Origin: Verrucomicrobiota bacterium
Lineage (GTDB): Bacteria; Verrucomicrobiota; Verrucomicrobiia; Chthoniobacterales; Chthoniobacteraceae
Assembly (NCBI GenBank): GCA_009885995.1
Contig: VFJQ01000033.1
Location: 1-61,139, forward strand
DNA: 61,139 nucleotides
Reading direction: 5' to 3'
The notes below the pieces were generated by a model. It worked only from the letters and a program-made list of their open reading frames with translations, had not been told where the DNA came from and did not search any database. The position numbers were made by a program, and so were the translations under genes. Shown here one piece after another: positions 18,956-28,953 of this stretch (the stretch's first letter is position 1; every line of letters starts with the position of its first letter).

Positions 18956-19552
18956 TCAATTCCCAGTCAACCCACGCACCGCGTCCGGCGCTGCGGTTTC
19001 GATCTCGATATCGTCCGGCGACCAGAGCTTCTTATCAGGGCCGGCAGTGCGGATTTCCAGGATGGTGTGGGAGATGGGGTGAAACCAATAGGGAGTGCCC
19101 CAGCGGTCGAGCAGTTCGCCCTCGGCGTTGAAGAAGCCGAGGTCGGGTGGGAGCACGGCGAGGCAGTTCGCGTTCTGGCCGCGCAGCGCGGAGACGATGT
19201 CCTGGTTGAGCCCGCCGTCGGGGTTCGCCCCGCCATTGCTCGTGCGGTAAAACGCGACGAGCGACTGGAGGATTTCCAAATCCTGTTCGGCAGTCGTTTC
19301 CGGCGTGTGCAGCCGGCGGGCCGTCTCCGCCATGTCGGGCAAGATATAGAGCCCCTGCGGCGTGCGCTCGACGAGCCGCGAGTTTTCCGCCGTCGGGGTG
19401 AAGTGCGGGCGCTTCGCCTGCGTCGGCTCGGGCCGCGGCGGCGCAGGCCGCGTCGTGGTGGCGGGCGCGATCCCCACTGGATCGGCCTGGGTCCACCACA
19501 ACACGGCAACGGCGAGCAGCGCGAGCAGCCCCGCGAGCAAGATCGGACGCAT
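18956..19552 (-). CDS. Membrane-anchored protein with GspG-like C-terminal end (copy 2)
   Basis: 198 residues. One N-terminal membrane helix (PILLAGLLALLAVAVLWW) is followed by a Pro/Thr/Arg linker. A helical segment (QDLEILQSLVAFYRTSNGG) leads to the same C-terminal block as copy 1: DRWGTPYWFHPIS and AGPDKKLWSPDDIEIE. The stop is at 18956 and the start lies 4 bases after the stop of the damaged DUF1501 copy, so the gene order matches copy 1. Unlike its DUF1501 partner it is intact. Linker and helix differ from copy 1 while the terminal motif is kept, so the motif is likely the functional part. Confidence 0.65.
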   Translation of the reverse strand: MRPILLAGLLALLAVAVLWWTQADPVGIAPATTTRPAPPRPEPTQAKRPHFTPTAENSRLVERTPQGLYILPDMAETARRLHTPETTAEQDLEILQSLVAFYRTSNGGANPDGGLNQDIVSALRGQNANCLAVLPPDLGFFNAEGELLDRWGTPYWFHPISHTILEIRTAGPDKKLWSPDDIEIETAAPDAVRGLTGN

Positions 19553-19555
19553 CCG

Positions 19556-20465
19556 CTAGACGTAGTCGAGATTCGTCGTGGCGAGGAACGGATCGGGGAA
19601 CCGGGCGAGGTTCGGGAAGATGGCCGACATCGCCGAACTGCCGACCCCGAGCCACTTCGCCGCGACGGCAGCGTATTGATCGACGGAGCTGGTCGGAATC
19701 CAGCGCCCGCGATTTGCGTCCACGTCCTGGTTGTTCCCCACGACGAGGCTCGGGAAGGTGCCGTAGATGCGCCCGCCCGTGGCCCCGCCGCCCGCCTTCG
19801 TTTTCACCCCACCACCCATGACGAGCTGATGCCCGCCCCAGCCGTGATCGGAGCCGGCGGCGGTGTCGGTGCCATTCGGCGTGAGCGTGCGGGTGAAGTC
19901 GGAGTGAGTGACGGTGAGCACGTTGTCATGCACGCCGAGCGCGACCATCGCGTCCTTGAAGGACTTGAGCGCGTCGGAGAGCTCCGTCATCAGGGTGGCG
20001 TGAGCGGAGAGCTGGCTCTGGTGCGTATCGTAGCCGCCGACCGAGCAGAAGAAGATCTGCCGTGAATTGCCGAGCGAGGTGCGCCCGGCGATGAGCTTGG
20101 TAATCATCTTGAACTGGAGATCGAGCGAGATGTTTTGCCCCCCCCGCCACGGTGTTTCGGTCCGGGAAGAGCGTGTCGAAATTCACGCCCGTCGCTGCCG
20201 CAGCGGTGAGCGCGGCGCCGATGAGCCCTTCGTTTGCCCGCGCGCGGCGCACGACGTCGTTGTAACCCTCCTCGAGCAAATGCGTGTGCGTGTAACGCAT
20301 CACGTCCTCGAACGCTTGCAGTCGCTTGCCGTGGCAGGTCGTATTGTAAGTGCCATCGGTATTCAGCGCGAGGTCATAGCTGCCGGCCCCGCCGCGCAGG
20401 CTGGACGAAAACCGCGACGCACACGACGCGGTGAGAGCAAGGAAACGGGAGAGGACGTTTTGCAT
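19556..20465 (-). pseudogene. DUF1501 gene copy 2, internally deleted and frameshifted
   Basis: The C-terminal third is well preserved (QIFFCSVGGYDTHQSQLSAH; SDHGWGGHQLVMGGGVKTK) and aligns with the end of copy 1. Before it, SYDLALNTDGTYNTTCHGKR matches the middle of the family. The N-terminal half, including Tat signal and SGGND, is absent. Instead a short signal-like start (MQNVLSRFLALTASCASRFS) is joined directly to the middle. A frameshift falls in a run of eight C at about 20137-20145; seven would restore the frame. The deletion is real. The frameshift may be a homopolymer error. No DUF1800 partner remains in this copy. Confidence 0.85.
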
Positions 20466-20546
20466 GGTTTGGGAGTTGGTTGGGGAAATCCCGCGACGGA
20501 TGCGCCGCGAGAGGGTGCCATTTCAGCCGCCGATCCCCTGCTCCCG

Positions 20547-20741
20547 CCAGCGCCCGGAAGTGGTCTTCTCGATGCCCGTTTCGCGCCCACTTTCAGAGCC
20601 TTGATATAGCGATCGTGTGGCACAAATGCCACGGATGCTGCATCCACGATGAGCGCTTTGGTGGCACGAATGCCAAAGCGCGACACCGGCGATAGCCTCA
20701 CCGCGAGGCTACGCGTTGTCGATCAAGCCCCGTCGCATCGC
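20547..20741 (-). promoter_or_regulatory. 195-bp duplicated leader element, copy B
   Basis: Counterpart of 18276-18470. It starts inside the 3' end of the intact LuxR-type gene and continues 162 bases past its stop (TAG at 20709-20711) toward the damaged DUF1501 gene. Hairpins: GCTTTGG-11-CCAAAGC at 20655-20679, GGATGCTGCATCC at 20633-20645, and GTGGCA-CAAA-TGCCAC at 20617-20632. No U tract follows any of them, so simple termination of the regulator is not the obvious explanation. Confidence 0.45.
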
Positions 20742-21365
20742 TACTGCCACCGCGTGCGCCCGATCCACCACGCGCAGCTTGCTGAATAAGTGCGTGAGGT
20801 GCCGCTTCACCGTGTCCTCCGCGAGGTGAATCAGCGCGCCGATCTCCTTGTTGCTCTTTCCATTCGCGACGTGCTGGAGGATTTCCACTTCGCGCGACGT
20901 GAGCTCCGAATGCATCGCGCGTTGCGCCAGCCGCTGCGCCGCCTCGATCGAAAAGTATCGCTCGCCCGCCGCGACCTGCCGGATCGCTTTCACCAGTTCC
21001 GCGTCGTCCGCCGTCTTCAGCACACACCCCGCGGCCCCCGCCTGGAGCGCGTAATACACGATCGCCTCGCAATCCATCGTCGTGAAGAGCAGCACCCGCA
21101 CGCGCGGAAACTCGCGGCACAAATCCGCCACCGCGAGAAAACTCGCCGAGCCCGGCATTCGCGGATTGAGCAGCGCCACATGTGGAGTGTGCCGCAGCAG
21201 CAGCGTGCGGGCGTCGTCAAAGGTTTCGCCTTCGCCGACCACGCCGAGGTCTTCGTGTTGATCGAGGCAGGCAGCCACGCCTTTGCGCATCACGGCATGG
21301 TCGTCCACGACCACGAGGTTGATTTGCGGTGCGACCGGCGTGGAACGTCGGATCGTCGTGTTCAT
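20709..21365 (-). CDS. LuxR/NarL-type response regulator with degenerate receiver
   Basis: 218 residues from ATG at 21365. The open frame extends 56 codons further, through a hydrophobic stretch, but a receiver should begin near INLVVVDDHAVMRKG. The receiver keeps the acidic pair (VVDDH), the Thr (LLFTT) and the Lys (CVLKTA). The phosphoacceptor position reads VALLNPRMPG, with Asn (AAT) instead of Asp. The C-terminal helix-turn-helix is complete (LTSREVEILQHVANGKSNKE and DTVKRHLTHLFSKLRV). No histidine kinase is adjacent. Its position beside two copies of the DUF1800/DUF1501 module suggests it controls them. It should be phosphorylation-independent or respond to another signal. Confidence 0.85.
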   Translation of the reverse strand: MNTTIRRSTPVAPQINLVVVDDHAVMRKGVAACLDQHEDLGVVGEGETFDDARTLLLRHTPHVALLNPRMPGSASFLAVADLCREFPRVRVLLFTTMDCEAIVYYALQAGAAGCVLKTADDAELVKAIRQVAAGERYFSIEAAQRLAQRAMHSELTSREVEILQHVANGKSNKEIGALIHLAEDTVKRHLTHLFSKLRVVDRAHAVAVAMRRGLIDNA

Positions 21366-21534
21366 TTGGTTGGGAGTAACGGGTTTGGACCTGGGCGGGG
21401 TCCGGAGTGCGCAGAGGAACGCACTACCGCTGAACGAAGCAAGCACAAGATAGGCCGCAGCGATTGACAATATGCTCAAACGTAAGGACATCACCCGAAT
21501 TACGCGCTCAGCACGCCCCAAAGCGAGGTGCAAG

Positions 21535-21610
21535 TGGTGGAGCCTAGGGGATTCGAACCCCTGACCTCCTCAATGCCATTGAGGCGCTCTACCAACTGAG
21601 CTAAGACCCC
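21535..21610 (-). tRNA. tRNA-Ala (GGC anticodon)
   Basis: Read on the minus strand from 21610, the acceptor GGGGTCT pairs with AGGCTCC (one G-U). The D arm TAGCTCAGTTGGTAGAGC, the anticodon stem CCTCA/TGAGG around ATGGCAT (anticodon GGC), and the T arm with GGTTCGAATCC all fold. The 3' CCA is encoded. All cloverleaf arms are intact. Confidence 0.95.
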
Positions 21611-21756
21611 ACTTGCAGGGCCGCGAAGGTGTCCGCATCACCCGGAGGCGCAAGCGGAATTTTCCGTCAGAACCACCCGGCGCAGCGCACCTATTTTGGT
21701 TTTGCGTGTCGCTGGCTTTGCCCGGAGAGTGTCCTGCGCTCACGCGAACCCCGTCC

Positions 21757-23470
21757 ATGAACAACGAGTCGCAAGAATCCACCGCAGCGGCGAATCCGCT
21801 GGGCACCACCATGCGTATCGACCTCTCGCCCGAGGCGCTCGATGAAGCCCGGCGCGCCAAGGCGCAGGGCGATCCTCGGCGGAGGAGCGGGATGTTCGCC
21901 ACTTCCAAAGTGCGCGCGGTCATGCCTGCGGGCGGCGTGGATTTCAACCAACTCCTCCAGAGCATCTACGACGGCGCCATCATCACCGACCTGCACGGCG
22001 CGATCGTGATGACAAATGTCCGGGCGAACCAGTTCTTCCTCGCCGAGCCCGGACGGCTCGCTCATGAGAGCATCCTCGGCTTGATCGGCGGCGCGGATGA
22101 TTCGCTGCTGCCGACGATCAGCGAGGCGCTGAAAGCGAACCGCTTCGTCCTCATCCAGGCGATCTGCCAACGCACCGACGGCTCGGCCTTTCCGGCGGAA
22201 GTTTCCATCAACCGGCTCAAGCTCGGCACCACGGACCACCTCTGCTTTTTCTTTCGCGACATCACGCTGCGCAAGGAACAGGAGGAGCGCTTGCGCACCG
22301 GCCACACCGCGCTGCAAACCGCGAGCAGCGGCATCGCGATCACCGCGCTCGACGGACGGATCGAGTATTGGAACCCGGCATTTCTTTCGCTCTGCGCGAT
22401 CACCGAGCAGGGGCAGGTCGAAGGGCACGACTTGCGCGAATTTCTCTGCGCACCCGAGACGGTGGACGAAGTCATCGCCACCACCGGGCGCGGCGCGACG
22501 TGGTCGGGCGAACTCGAGATGGAACGCGCAGACGGCTCGACGTTTTTTGGGCAAGTGTCCGTCGCTGGGAACTTGAACACCGACGGCGAGCAGGCTGGCT
22601 TAGTCCTCTCGGTCCTCGACGTGACACCGCAAAAGCGCGCGCAGCAGCAACTGCAAGCCTTCGCCTCCGAACTCAACGAGAAGAACGCGCAGATGCAGGA
22701 GGATCTGAACATCGCATCGGAGTTGCACCGCGCCTTCCTGCCGACCGACTTCCAAGTCTTCCCCCCCCGGCGCCGGCGCGGACGCGGCGCGGCTGCAGAT
22801 CCGCAATCTGTATTGTCCGAGCGGCACGATCGGCGGCGATTTCTTCGACATCCGCCCGCTCTCCGATCACGAGGTCGCGCTGTTCATCTCCGACGTGATG
22901 GGGCACGGCATCCGCGCCGCGCTCGTGGTCGCGACCGTGCGCGGATTGATCGAGCAGCTGCGCCCGCTCGCGAGCGACCCGGGCGCATTCATGACGCAGC
23001 TCAACGCCACCTACGCGACGATCTTCAAGCACATCAGCGGCACCGTCATCTTCTCCACCGCGCTGTATGCCGTCATCGACACGCGGACCGGCACGCTGCG
23101 CTGTGCGCACGCCGGCCACCCACGGCCCTACGTGCTGCGCCGCGCCGAATCGCGCTGCGAGCGCCTCGCGATGCCGGGCCGCTCCGCCGCGCTGGGCATC
23201 CTCCCGGACACGCGCTATGCGGCGAGCGAGTTTCAGCTTTCGCCAAACGACCTGCTGCTGCTCTACACGGACGGCCTCTCCGAAGCGGAGAGCCCCGCCG
23301 GCGACCTCTACGAAGGTCATCGGTTCGAGAACGCGCTGCGCGCCCGCATGGAAAGTCCGGCGGAGGAACTGCTCGATGGGTTGCTGGCTGACGCGAAGGC
23401 GTTCTCCGAACGCGAGATGTTCGAAGACGACGTGTGCCTGCTGGCCATCGAAGTCGAGCGTTTGGGATGA
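21757..23470 (+). pseudogene. PAS-PAS-PP2C (SpoIIE/RsbU-type) phosphatase, frameshifted at C8
   Basis: From ATG at 21757: two PAS domains (about residues 65-180, QSIYDGAIITDLHGAIVMTN; about 190-310, TASSGIAITALDGRIEYWNP), then a coiled linker (QQQLQAFASELNEKNAQMQE). A PP2C/SpoIIE domain follows: LYCPSGTIGGDFFDI, ALFISDVMGHGIRAALV, CAHAGHPRPYVL, LLLLYTDGLSEAESP, FEDDVCLLAIE, with the metal-binding Asp residues present. Between ASELHRAFLPTDFQVFPP and the PP2C core, the frame shifts at a run of eight C (about 22761-22768); seven would restore one 570-residue protein. It would dephosphorylate an anti-sigma-factor antagonist. A homopolymer error is as likely as real inactivation. Confidence 0.85.
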
Positions 23471-23625
23471 TGCAGCCCGACCCGCGCGAGCCACTCCCCG
23501 GCACCTTCACCGCGCAAGCGCCCAGGAGATGGCCAACGCAGAGGCCGTGTGAAGCTTTGACCTCGCCCGGACGGAGAGGTGGCGCAAGAAAAGGCAGGCT
23601 GATTCTCACTGATCGCCGCCGCCCC

Positions 23626-26600
23626 ATGAACACATCGCTGCTTCTCCGCGCCCTCGCCCTGCTCCTCGCGGGCAGTCTTCCCACCGCCACGGCGGCGAGC
23701 TTGCGCTGGGCTCCCGCCGGCGGCTCGCAGCAGTGGAGCGACGGGGGGAACTGGCGCGACAGCTTGAACATGACGGGGCAGTTTCCGAACGGCGCGATGT
23801 TCGACGCGCTCATCCCCGGCAGCAACACGCTCGTGCTCAGCACGGCCATCACCATCGGCAATCTCAGCTTCAGCACCGGGCCGACCGGGACGACCACCCT
23901 CAACGGCGGCGGGCAGACGCTCACGGTCGTGGGCTCGACCTTCGCGGATAATCTCGTCGGCCCACAGTTCACCCAAGGCACCTTCATCCTCGGCACCCTG
24001 GACATCTACGGCGGCGTGACGGTGTCCACGGGCGCGCTCGCCTCGGCGGCGGAGACGAACCTCGGCGTCTCGATCGCCGACACCGGCACGCTCACGCTGA
24101 GCAATGGCGGGCAGTTCACCAGCACGGGCACCTTCAGCGTCATCGGCGATAGCGGCGTGACCGCGGGCACGGGCGGCGGCACCTTCGTCAATAGCGGCGA
24201 CTTCACGAAAGTCTCCGGCACTCTCATTTCGACGGTCGGCACCACCTTCCGCGACATGGGCGCGGGCACGATCTCGAACACCGCGATCGGCACGCTGGCC
24301 TTCAGCGGTTCGGCGGAGCTGACGGATTCGCTGCTCGCCGTGAGCGGCGGAGGAAACATCCACCTCTCGGGTTCGAGCATCCTCACCGACATCGAAGTCA
24401 GCCTCACCACCGGGGGCGACCTCGTATTCACCGCAGGCTCGCACCTGCTCTCGGGCGTGCTCACGAGCACGGGCGATGGCACCGGCGAAGTGCGCATGAC
24501 GGGCAGCGCGATGTCCACCCACGTGCCGAGTGAGGCCGCGACGCTCGACTTCGCGGCCACCGCGCCATTCGCTTTTGAAGGCAGCAGGCTCAGCGCGGTG
24601 GATAACGTCGGCACCTTCCTCTGGCGGGGCGGCGCACTCGACGGCGTGGCCAACGACGCGGTGCCCGGCCGCTTCATCGTCACCGTCGCCACCGCCGGCG
24701 CGCCGCGGGTGCTCGACTTCGACGGGCTGACCAATCGCGGCACCATCACCCACGCTGGCGCCAGCGTGCAGCTCGGCTCCGGGAGCCTGACAAATACCGC
24801 GACCGGCACCTACGATGTGACCGGCAGCTCGGGGGGATTTCCCAGGCCAGCGGCGGCACGGGCACCTTCGTGAATGCGGGGCTGCTGCAAACCTCCGGCG
24901 TCGGCAGCTTCACACTCACGGTCCCGTTTCAGAACACCGCGACCGGCACCGTCAAAGCCACCAGTGGGCTCCTGCGGCTGCGCGGCGTGAACGACATCAG
25001 CGGGCGGCTCGAAGTCGATCGCACCACCGACGCCACCGCGCTGCTGAGCATCGGCGGCGCGAGCTTGAGCAGTGCGCTCACCTCCCCGACTATCCAGCTC
25101 ACGGCGGGCGGCGTGGTGGAAATCCAAAGCGGCATCTCGACGCTGACGGGCACGCTGCAAGTGGCCGGCACCGGCATGGTCGAGCAAACCGCGGGCACCC
25201 TCCTCGTGAACACGCTCGCGACCATCGAGACCGGCCCCACTTCCAAAGTGCGCCTGAATGGCAGCACCGCGATCGTGCAGACCGACAACGCGCTTTCCAA
25301 CCGAGGCCTGCTCGAATGGCGCACGGCCACGCTGCGCGGCATGAGCGGGGTGGCCAATGGCACCGCAGGCACCATCGAGATCGTGAGCGGCGGGACGCCG
25401 CGCATGGGCGACTCCACAGCGGCAGGCCAAATCCTGAACCTCGGCTCATTCCGCGTCCAAACCGGCGCCGCCCTGCTGCTCGACGACAACAGCGAGCTCA
25501 ACAACAAGGCCGACGGCGCCCCGGCGCGCCTCGAACTGGCCGGCACCGGCTCCATCCGAAAGCTGGACTCGTCCGTCACAGGCGCGGTGCTCGTGAACAC
25601 CGGCGCGATCTACAAGACGGGCGCGGGCACGGCGGACATCACCGTCAACTACGAGCAGGACGGCAGCGGGCTGATCGTGGTCGAGGCAGGCACGCTGCGC
25701 TTCAGCGGGATCACGATGCTGACCGGCGGCAGCGCGCAGATCGAGACCGGCGCGATCGAGTTCAACGGGCCGACCACGCTCGGCACGATCCATCTCACGC
25801 CCAGCGTGAGCAGCGCACGCATCGACTTCGGCGGCGCGGGCATCACCCACACCCTCGATGGCACGCTCACCGACTCGGGCGACGGCGATGTGCGGCTGGT
25901 CAATGGCACCTTCACCGGCGGGCTCGACGGCGGCACACTCCAGTTGCTCTCGGGTTTCCTCCACACAGCGGGGACGATGACGGGCGTGCTGGAAAACAAA
26001 GGCTCGGTGGTGAAGACCGGCGGCACGACCAGCGGCGACTTCACCAATGCCGTGGGCGCCACCTTCGAGATGAACAGCACCGTCGGCGCGCTCACCGGCA
26101 ACTTCGCCAACCACGGCGAGTTCGGGTGGTTCACCGGGCCGGTCGGCGGGACTTTCCTCAACCTCAAAGACGCGGGCGCCGGCCTCGCGCAGATGGTGCT
26201 GCTCGGCACCGGTTCGAAGTCCATCCCCGTCAACGGCCTCATCGACAACCTGGACGGCTTGATCCTCCACACGAACACCGCCGGGACCAACGAACTCCAG
26301 CTCCTCACCAACGCCACGATCCTCAATCGCATCGGCGGCGAATACGTCTTTTCGGGCTCCAGCGGCGCGGTGCAGCGCATCAGCCCCGCCGGCGGCGCGG
26401 TGAATACCGTGTTCGCCAACAACGGCGCAATCGTGAAGACCGGCCAGTCCGCCGCCACGATCAGCACGGAGCTCGATAACGCGAACGCGATCATCGAAGT
26501 GCAGGAAGGCGCACTCACGATCAGCGGCCCGGCGGCCATCGCCACCGGAGCCTTCTTCGCGACCGCCGCGGGCTCGTCGCTGAACTTCACAGGCGGCGGC

Positions 26601-28097
26601 TCGATCGCCGGCAGCGTGTTTCACAATGTCTCCGCGCCCGAGGACATGACCACCCCCGCCGGCCTCATCTCGTATCGGACGCAGCCCTTCCAAGTCGTCG
26701 CGGACTTTGAAGGCGAGGGGCGCGTGGAATTCCGAGGCACCTTCGACGTGATCGGCGACACGAGCTTCGCCCTCACCGCCGGCGAAATCACCAGCAGCAC
26801 GCTCAACGTGAGTCCCACCGTAGTGCTCCTGAACACCGCCAACCTGCTCTGGTCCAGCAGCACCGCCTCGCTCGCCAGCACGGCCACCTTTCGCAACGAG
26901 GGCAGCATGACCTTCGCAGGCAGCACTGGGAATACCCTCACCACCACCGCGGGCGCGACGGGCGCGCGCTTTCGGAATGCCGCGGAGATCAACTACGACG
27001 GCGGCGGCGCTCTCGTGCTCGACCGCGCCGCGGTCTTCGAAAACGACGGCGACTTCCTGCTCCACAGCGACGCCGACATCATCGTCGGCGGCAGCGCCAG
27101 CGGCGCGACCTTCATCAATCGCAAGACCTTCGCCAAACCCTCCGCGGGCCTCTCCGTCGTCTCCGTGCCGTTCGACAACCAGGACTTCGTGAGCGTCTCC
27201 GGCAGCGGCACCTTGCAGTTCATCGGCGGCGTCGTGCAGTTCACCGGCGGCCACCTCACGGGCGGGAAGTGGCAAGCCTCCGAGGGCGGCACGCTCGATC
27301 TCGGCCCGGGCACCCTCACCACCATCGACCCCGGCGCGGAACTCCGCCTCATCGGCGCGGGCAGCCGCTGCATTAACCTGCCCGCCGCCACGGGCACCGC
27401 GCCCGTCACCCTCGCGGGCGGGCTCAGCCTGCAAAACACCGCGCTCGATTTCAACCTCGCCCCGGTGCTCATCAGCGGTGCCACCGACATCGACGGCGGC
27501 AGCTCGCTCCAGACGCTCAACTTCCAAAACCTCGGCAGCACGAAGCTCAACGGCACGCTCACCTCCACGCAACCGGCGCTCAACACCGCGACCGGCAGCC
27601 TCTCCGGCGGCGGCCTGCTCATCGGCGGACTCAGCAACGCCGGCGGCGTCTTCCCCGGTAACTCGCCCGGCACGCTCACGATCAATGGCAGCTTCGAGCA
27701 GCAGGCGACCGGCACGCTCGGCATCGAGATCGGTGGCCTCGCCATCGGCAGCGCGTCCGACCTGCTCAGCGTGAGCGGCCCAGTGGTGCTCGCCGGCGAG
27801 TTGGAAGTCATCATCCTCTTCGAGGCCTTCGGCCTGCCCGCCGGATCGGTCTTCACGATCCTCACCGGCAGCTCGATCACCGGCACCTTCTCCACGCTCG
27901 ACTTCCCACGCGAAGCCGGCACCGAAATGCCGGCCTTCAGCGTGCGGTATCTCCCGACCTCCGTGCAGCTCACCGCGCTCATCACGCTCCCCGAACCGGG
28001 CGCCGCCAGCCTGCTCGCCGCGGGCGTGCTCGCGCTCGGCTGCCGCCGGAATCGGCGACGGGGCCGGCTCCCCAGCCGACTCCTAGTCCACGCTTGA
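23626..28097 (+). pseudogene. Large beta-repeat surface protein with PEP-CTERM tail, frameshifted at G6
   Basis: The start at 23626 gives a signal peptide (LLLRALALLLAGSLPTATAA) and then SLRWAPAGGSQQWSDGGNWR, the usual opening of autotransporter-associated beta-strand proteins. Hundreds of residues of short Gly/Thr/Ser-rich strands follow. At about 24834-24839 a run of six G needs a seventh to continue as ISQASGGTGTFVNAGLLQTS. The remainder runs to 28097 without interruption, for a protein of about 1,490 residues. It ends PEPGAASLLAAGVLALGCRR plus a basic tail, which is a PEP-CTERM sorting signal recognised by exosortase. The lone indel in a G run may be a sequencing error, in which case the gene is intact. 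Confidence 0.85.
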
Positions 28098-28136
28098 CGT
28101 TGCGGCAGGCTGGAATTGAGGCTCCGAATCTTCCCG

Positions 28137-28823
28137 ATGAAATACCTCCACTCGCTCTGCCTCATCTCCGCCGCCGCCTCGCTGCTCACCCACGCTCACG
28201 CCGCCGATGATGGCTTCGTGAGCCTTTTCGACGGCAAGTCGCTCGATGGCTGGGAGCAGCACAGCGGCAAGGCGGAGTATCGCGTGGAGGATGGCGCGGT
28301 CGTGGGCAAGACGGTGGCGAACACGGGGAATTCGTTCCTTTGCACCAAGAAGAAGTATGCGGACTTCGTGCTCGAGTTTGAGTTCAAGGTGGCGCCGGCG
28401 ATGAACTCGGGCGTGCAGTTCCGGAGTAATTTTTACGTGGAGGAGACGACGGTGGAGATCGACGGGAAGCCGAAGAAATTCCCGGCGGATCGCGTGTTCG
28501 GCTATCAGTTTGAGATCGACCCGAGCGAGCGCGCCTACACGGGCGGCGTGTATGACGAGGGGCGGCGCGGGTGGCTCTTCGACCTCAAGAAAAACGAGGC
28601 GGCGCGGAAGGCATTCAAGCAGGGCGAGTGGAACGCGGCGCGGATCGAGTGCCGCGGGGAGAGCATCAAGACGTGGATCAATGGCGTGCCGGCGGCGGAC
28701 TTCACGGATGGGCTGACGAAGGAGGGCGTCATCGCGCTGCAAGTCCACGGCATCGGCAACAAGACGGAGAAGGCCGGCGAGGAAGTGCGCTGGCGCAAGC
28801 TGCGGATCAAGGAGCTGAAGTAG
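28137..28823 (+). CDS. DUF1080 (3-keto-disaccharide hydrolase-like) secreted protein
   Basis: 228 residues from the second ATG at 28137, which places the signal peptide (YLHSLCLISAAASLLTHAHA) at the very start; an in-frame ATG lies 7 codons upstream. The mature part follows the DUF1080 plan, a concanavalin-like jelly roll: GFVSLFDGKSLDGWEQHSGK, YRVEDGAVVG, FLCTKKKYADFVLEFEFKV, NSGVQFRSNF, WNAARIECRGESIKTWINGV and IALQVHG. Some family members hydrolyse 3-keto-disaccharides. Specificity cannot be read here. A second member lies at 36886-37710. The gene converges on the methyltransferase, with a palindromic element between. Confidence 0.88.
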   Translation: MKYLHSLCLISAAASLLTHAHAADDGFVSLFDGKSLDGWEQHSGKAEYRVEDGAVVGKTVANTGNSFLCTKKKYADFVLEFEFKVAPAMNSGVQFRSNFYVEETTVEIDGKPKKFPADRVFGYQFEIDPSERAYTGGVYDEGRRGWLFDLKKNEAARKAFKQGEWNAARIECRGESIKTWINGVPAADFTDGLTKEGVIALQVHGIGNKTEKAGEEVRWRKLRIKELK

Positions 28824-28834
28824 GCAGCCGCGCA

Positions 28835-28934
28835 GGTAGGGACCGCTGTCCCAGCGGTCCGGGGCGAGCGCAGCGAGGCGGGGCTCTGTTTCGCCCGCGC
28901 CCACCCGCGGACGGCTGGGACAGCCGTCCCTACC
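28835..28934. repeat. GGTAGGG-bounded two-hairpin element, intergenic
   Basis: Starts GGTAGGGACCGCTGTCCCAG, ends with GGACGGCTGGGACAGCCG plus TCCCTACC, and contains two inverted hairpins around a 45-base centre. It fills most of the space between two convergent genes, so it may act as a bidirectional terminator. It is the longest of six related elements in the window. Confidence 0.8.
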
Positions 28935-28953
28935 TTGCGCCGCTCGGCGCGAG

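Noticed and set aside
21366..21533. Hydrophobic N-terminal extension of the LuxR-type regulator
   Set aside because: NarL-type receivers are cytoplasmic and begin near the VVDDH strand; the extension approaches the tRNA gene and probably covers the promoter.
25446..27572. 708-codon minus-strand frame opposite the PEP-CTERM gene
   Set aside because: It mirrors the Gly/Thr repeats of the plus strand and has no independent signature.
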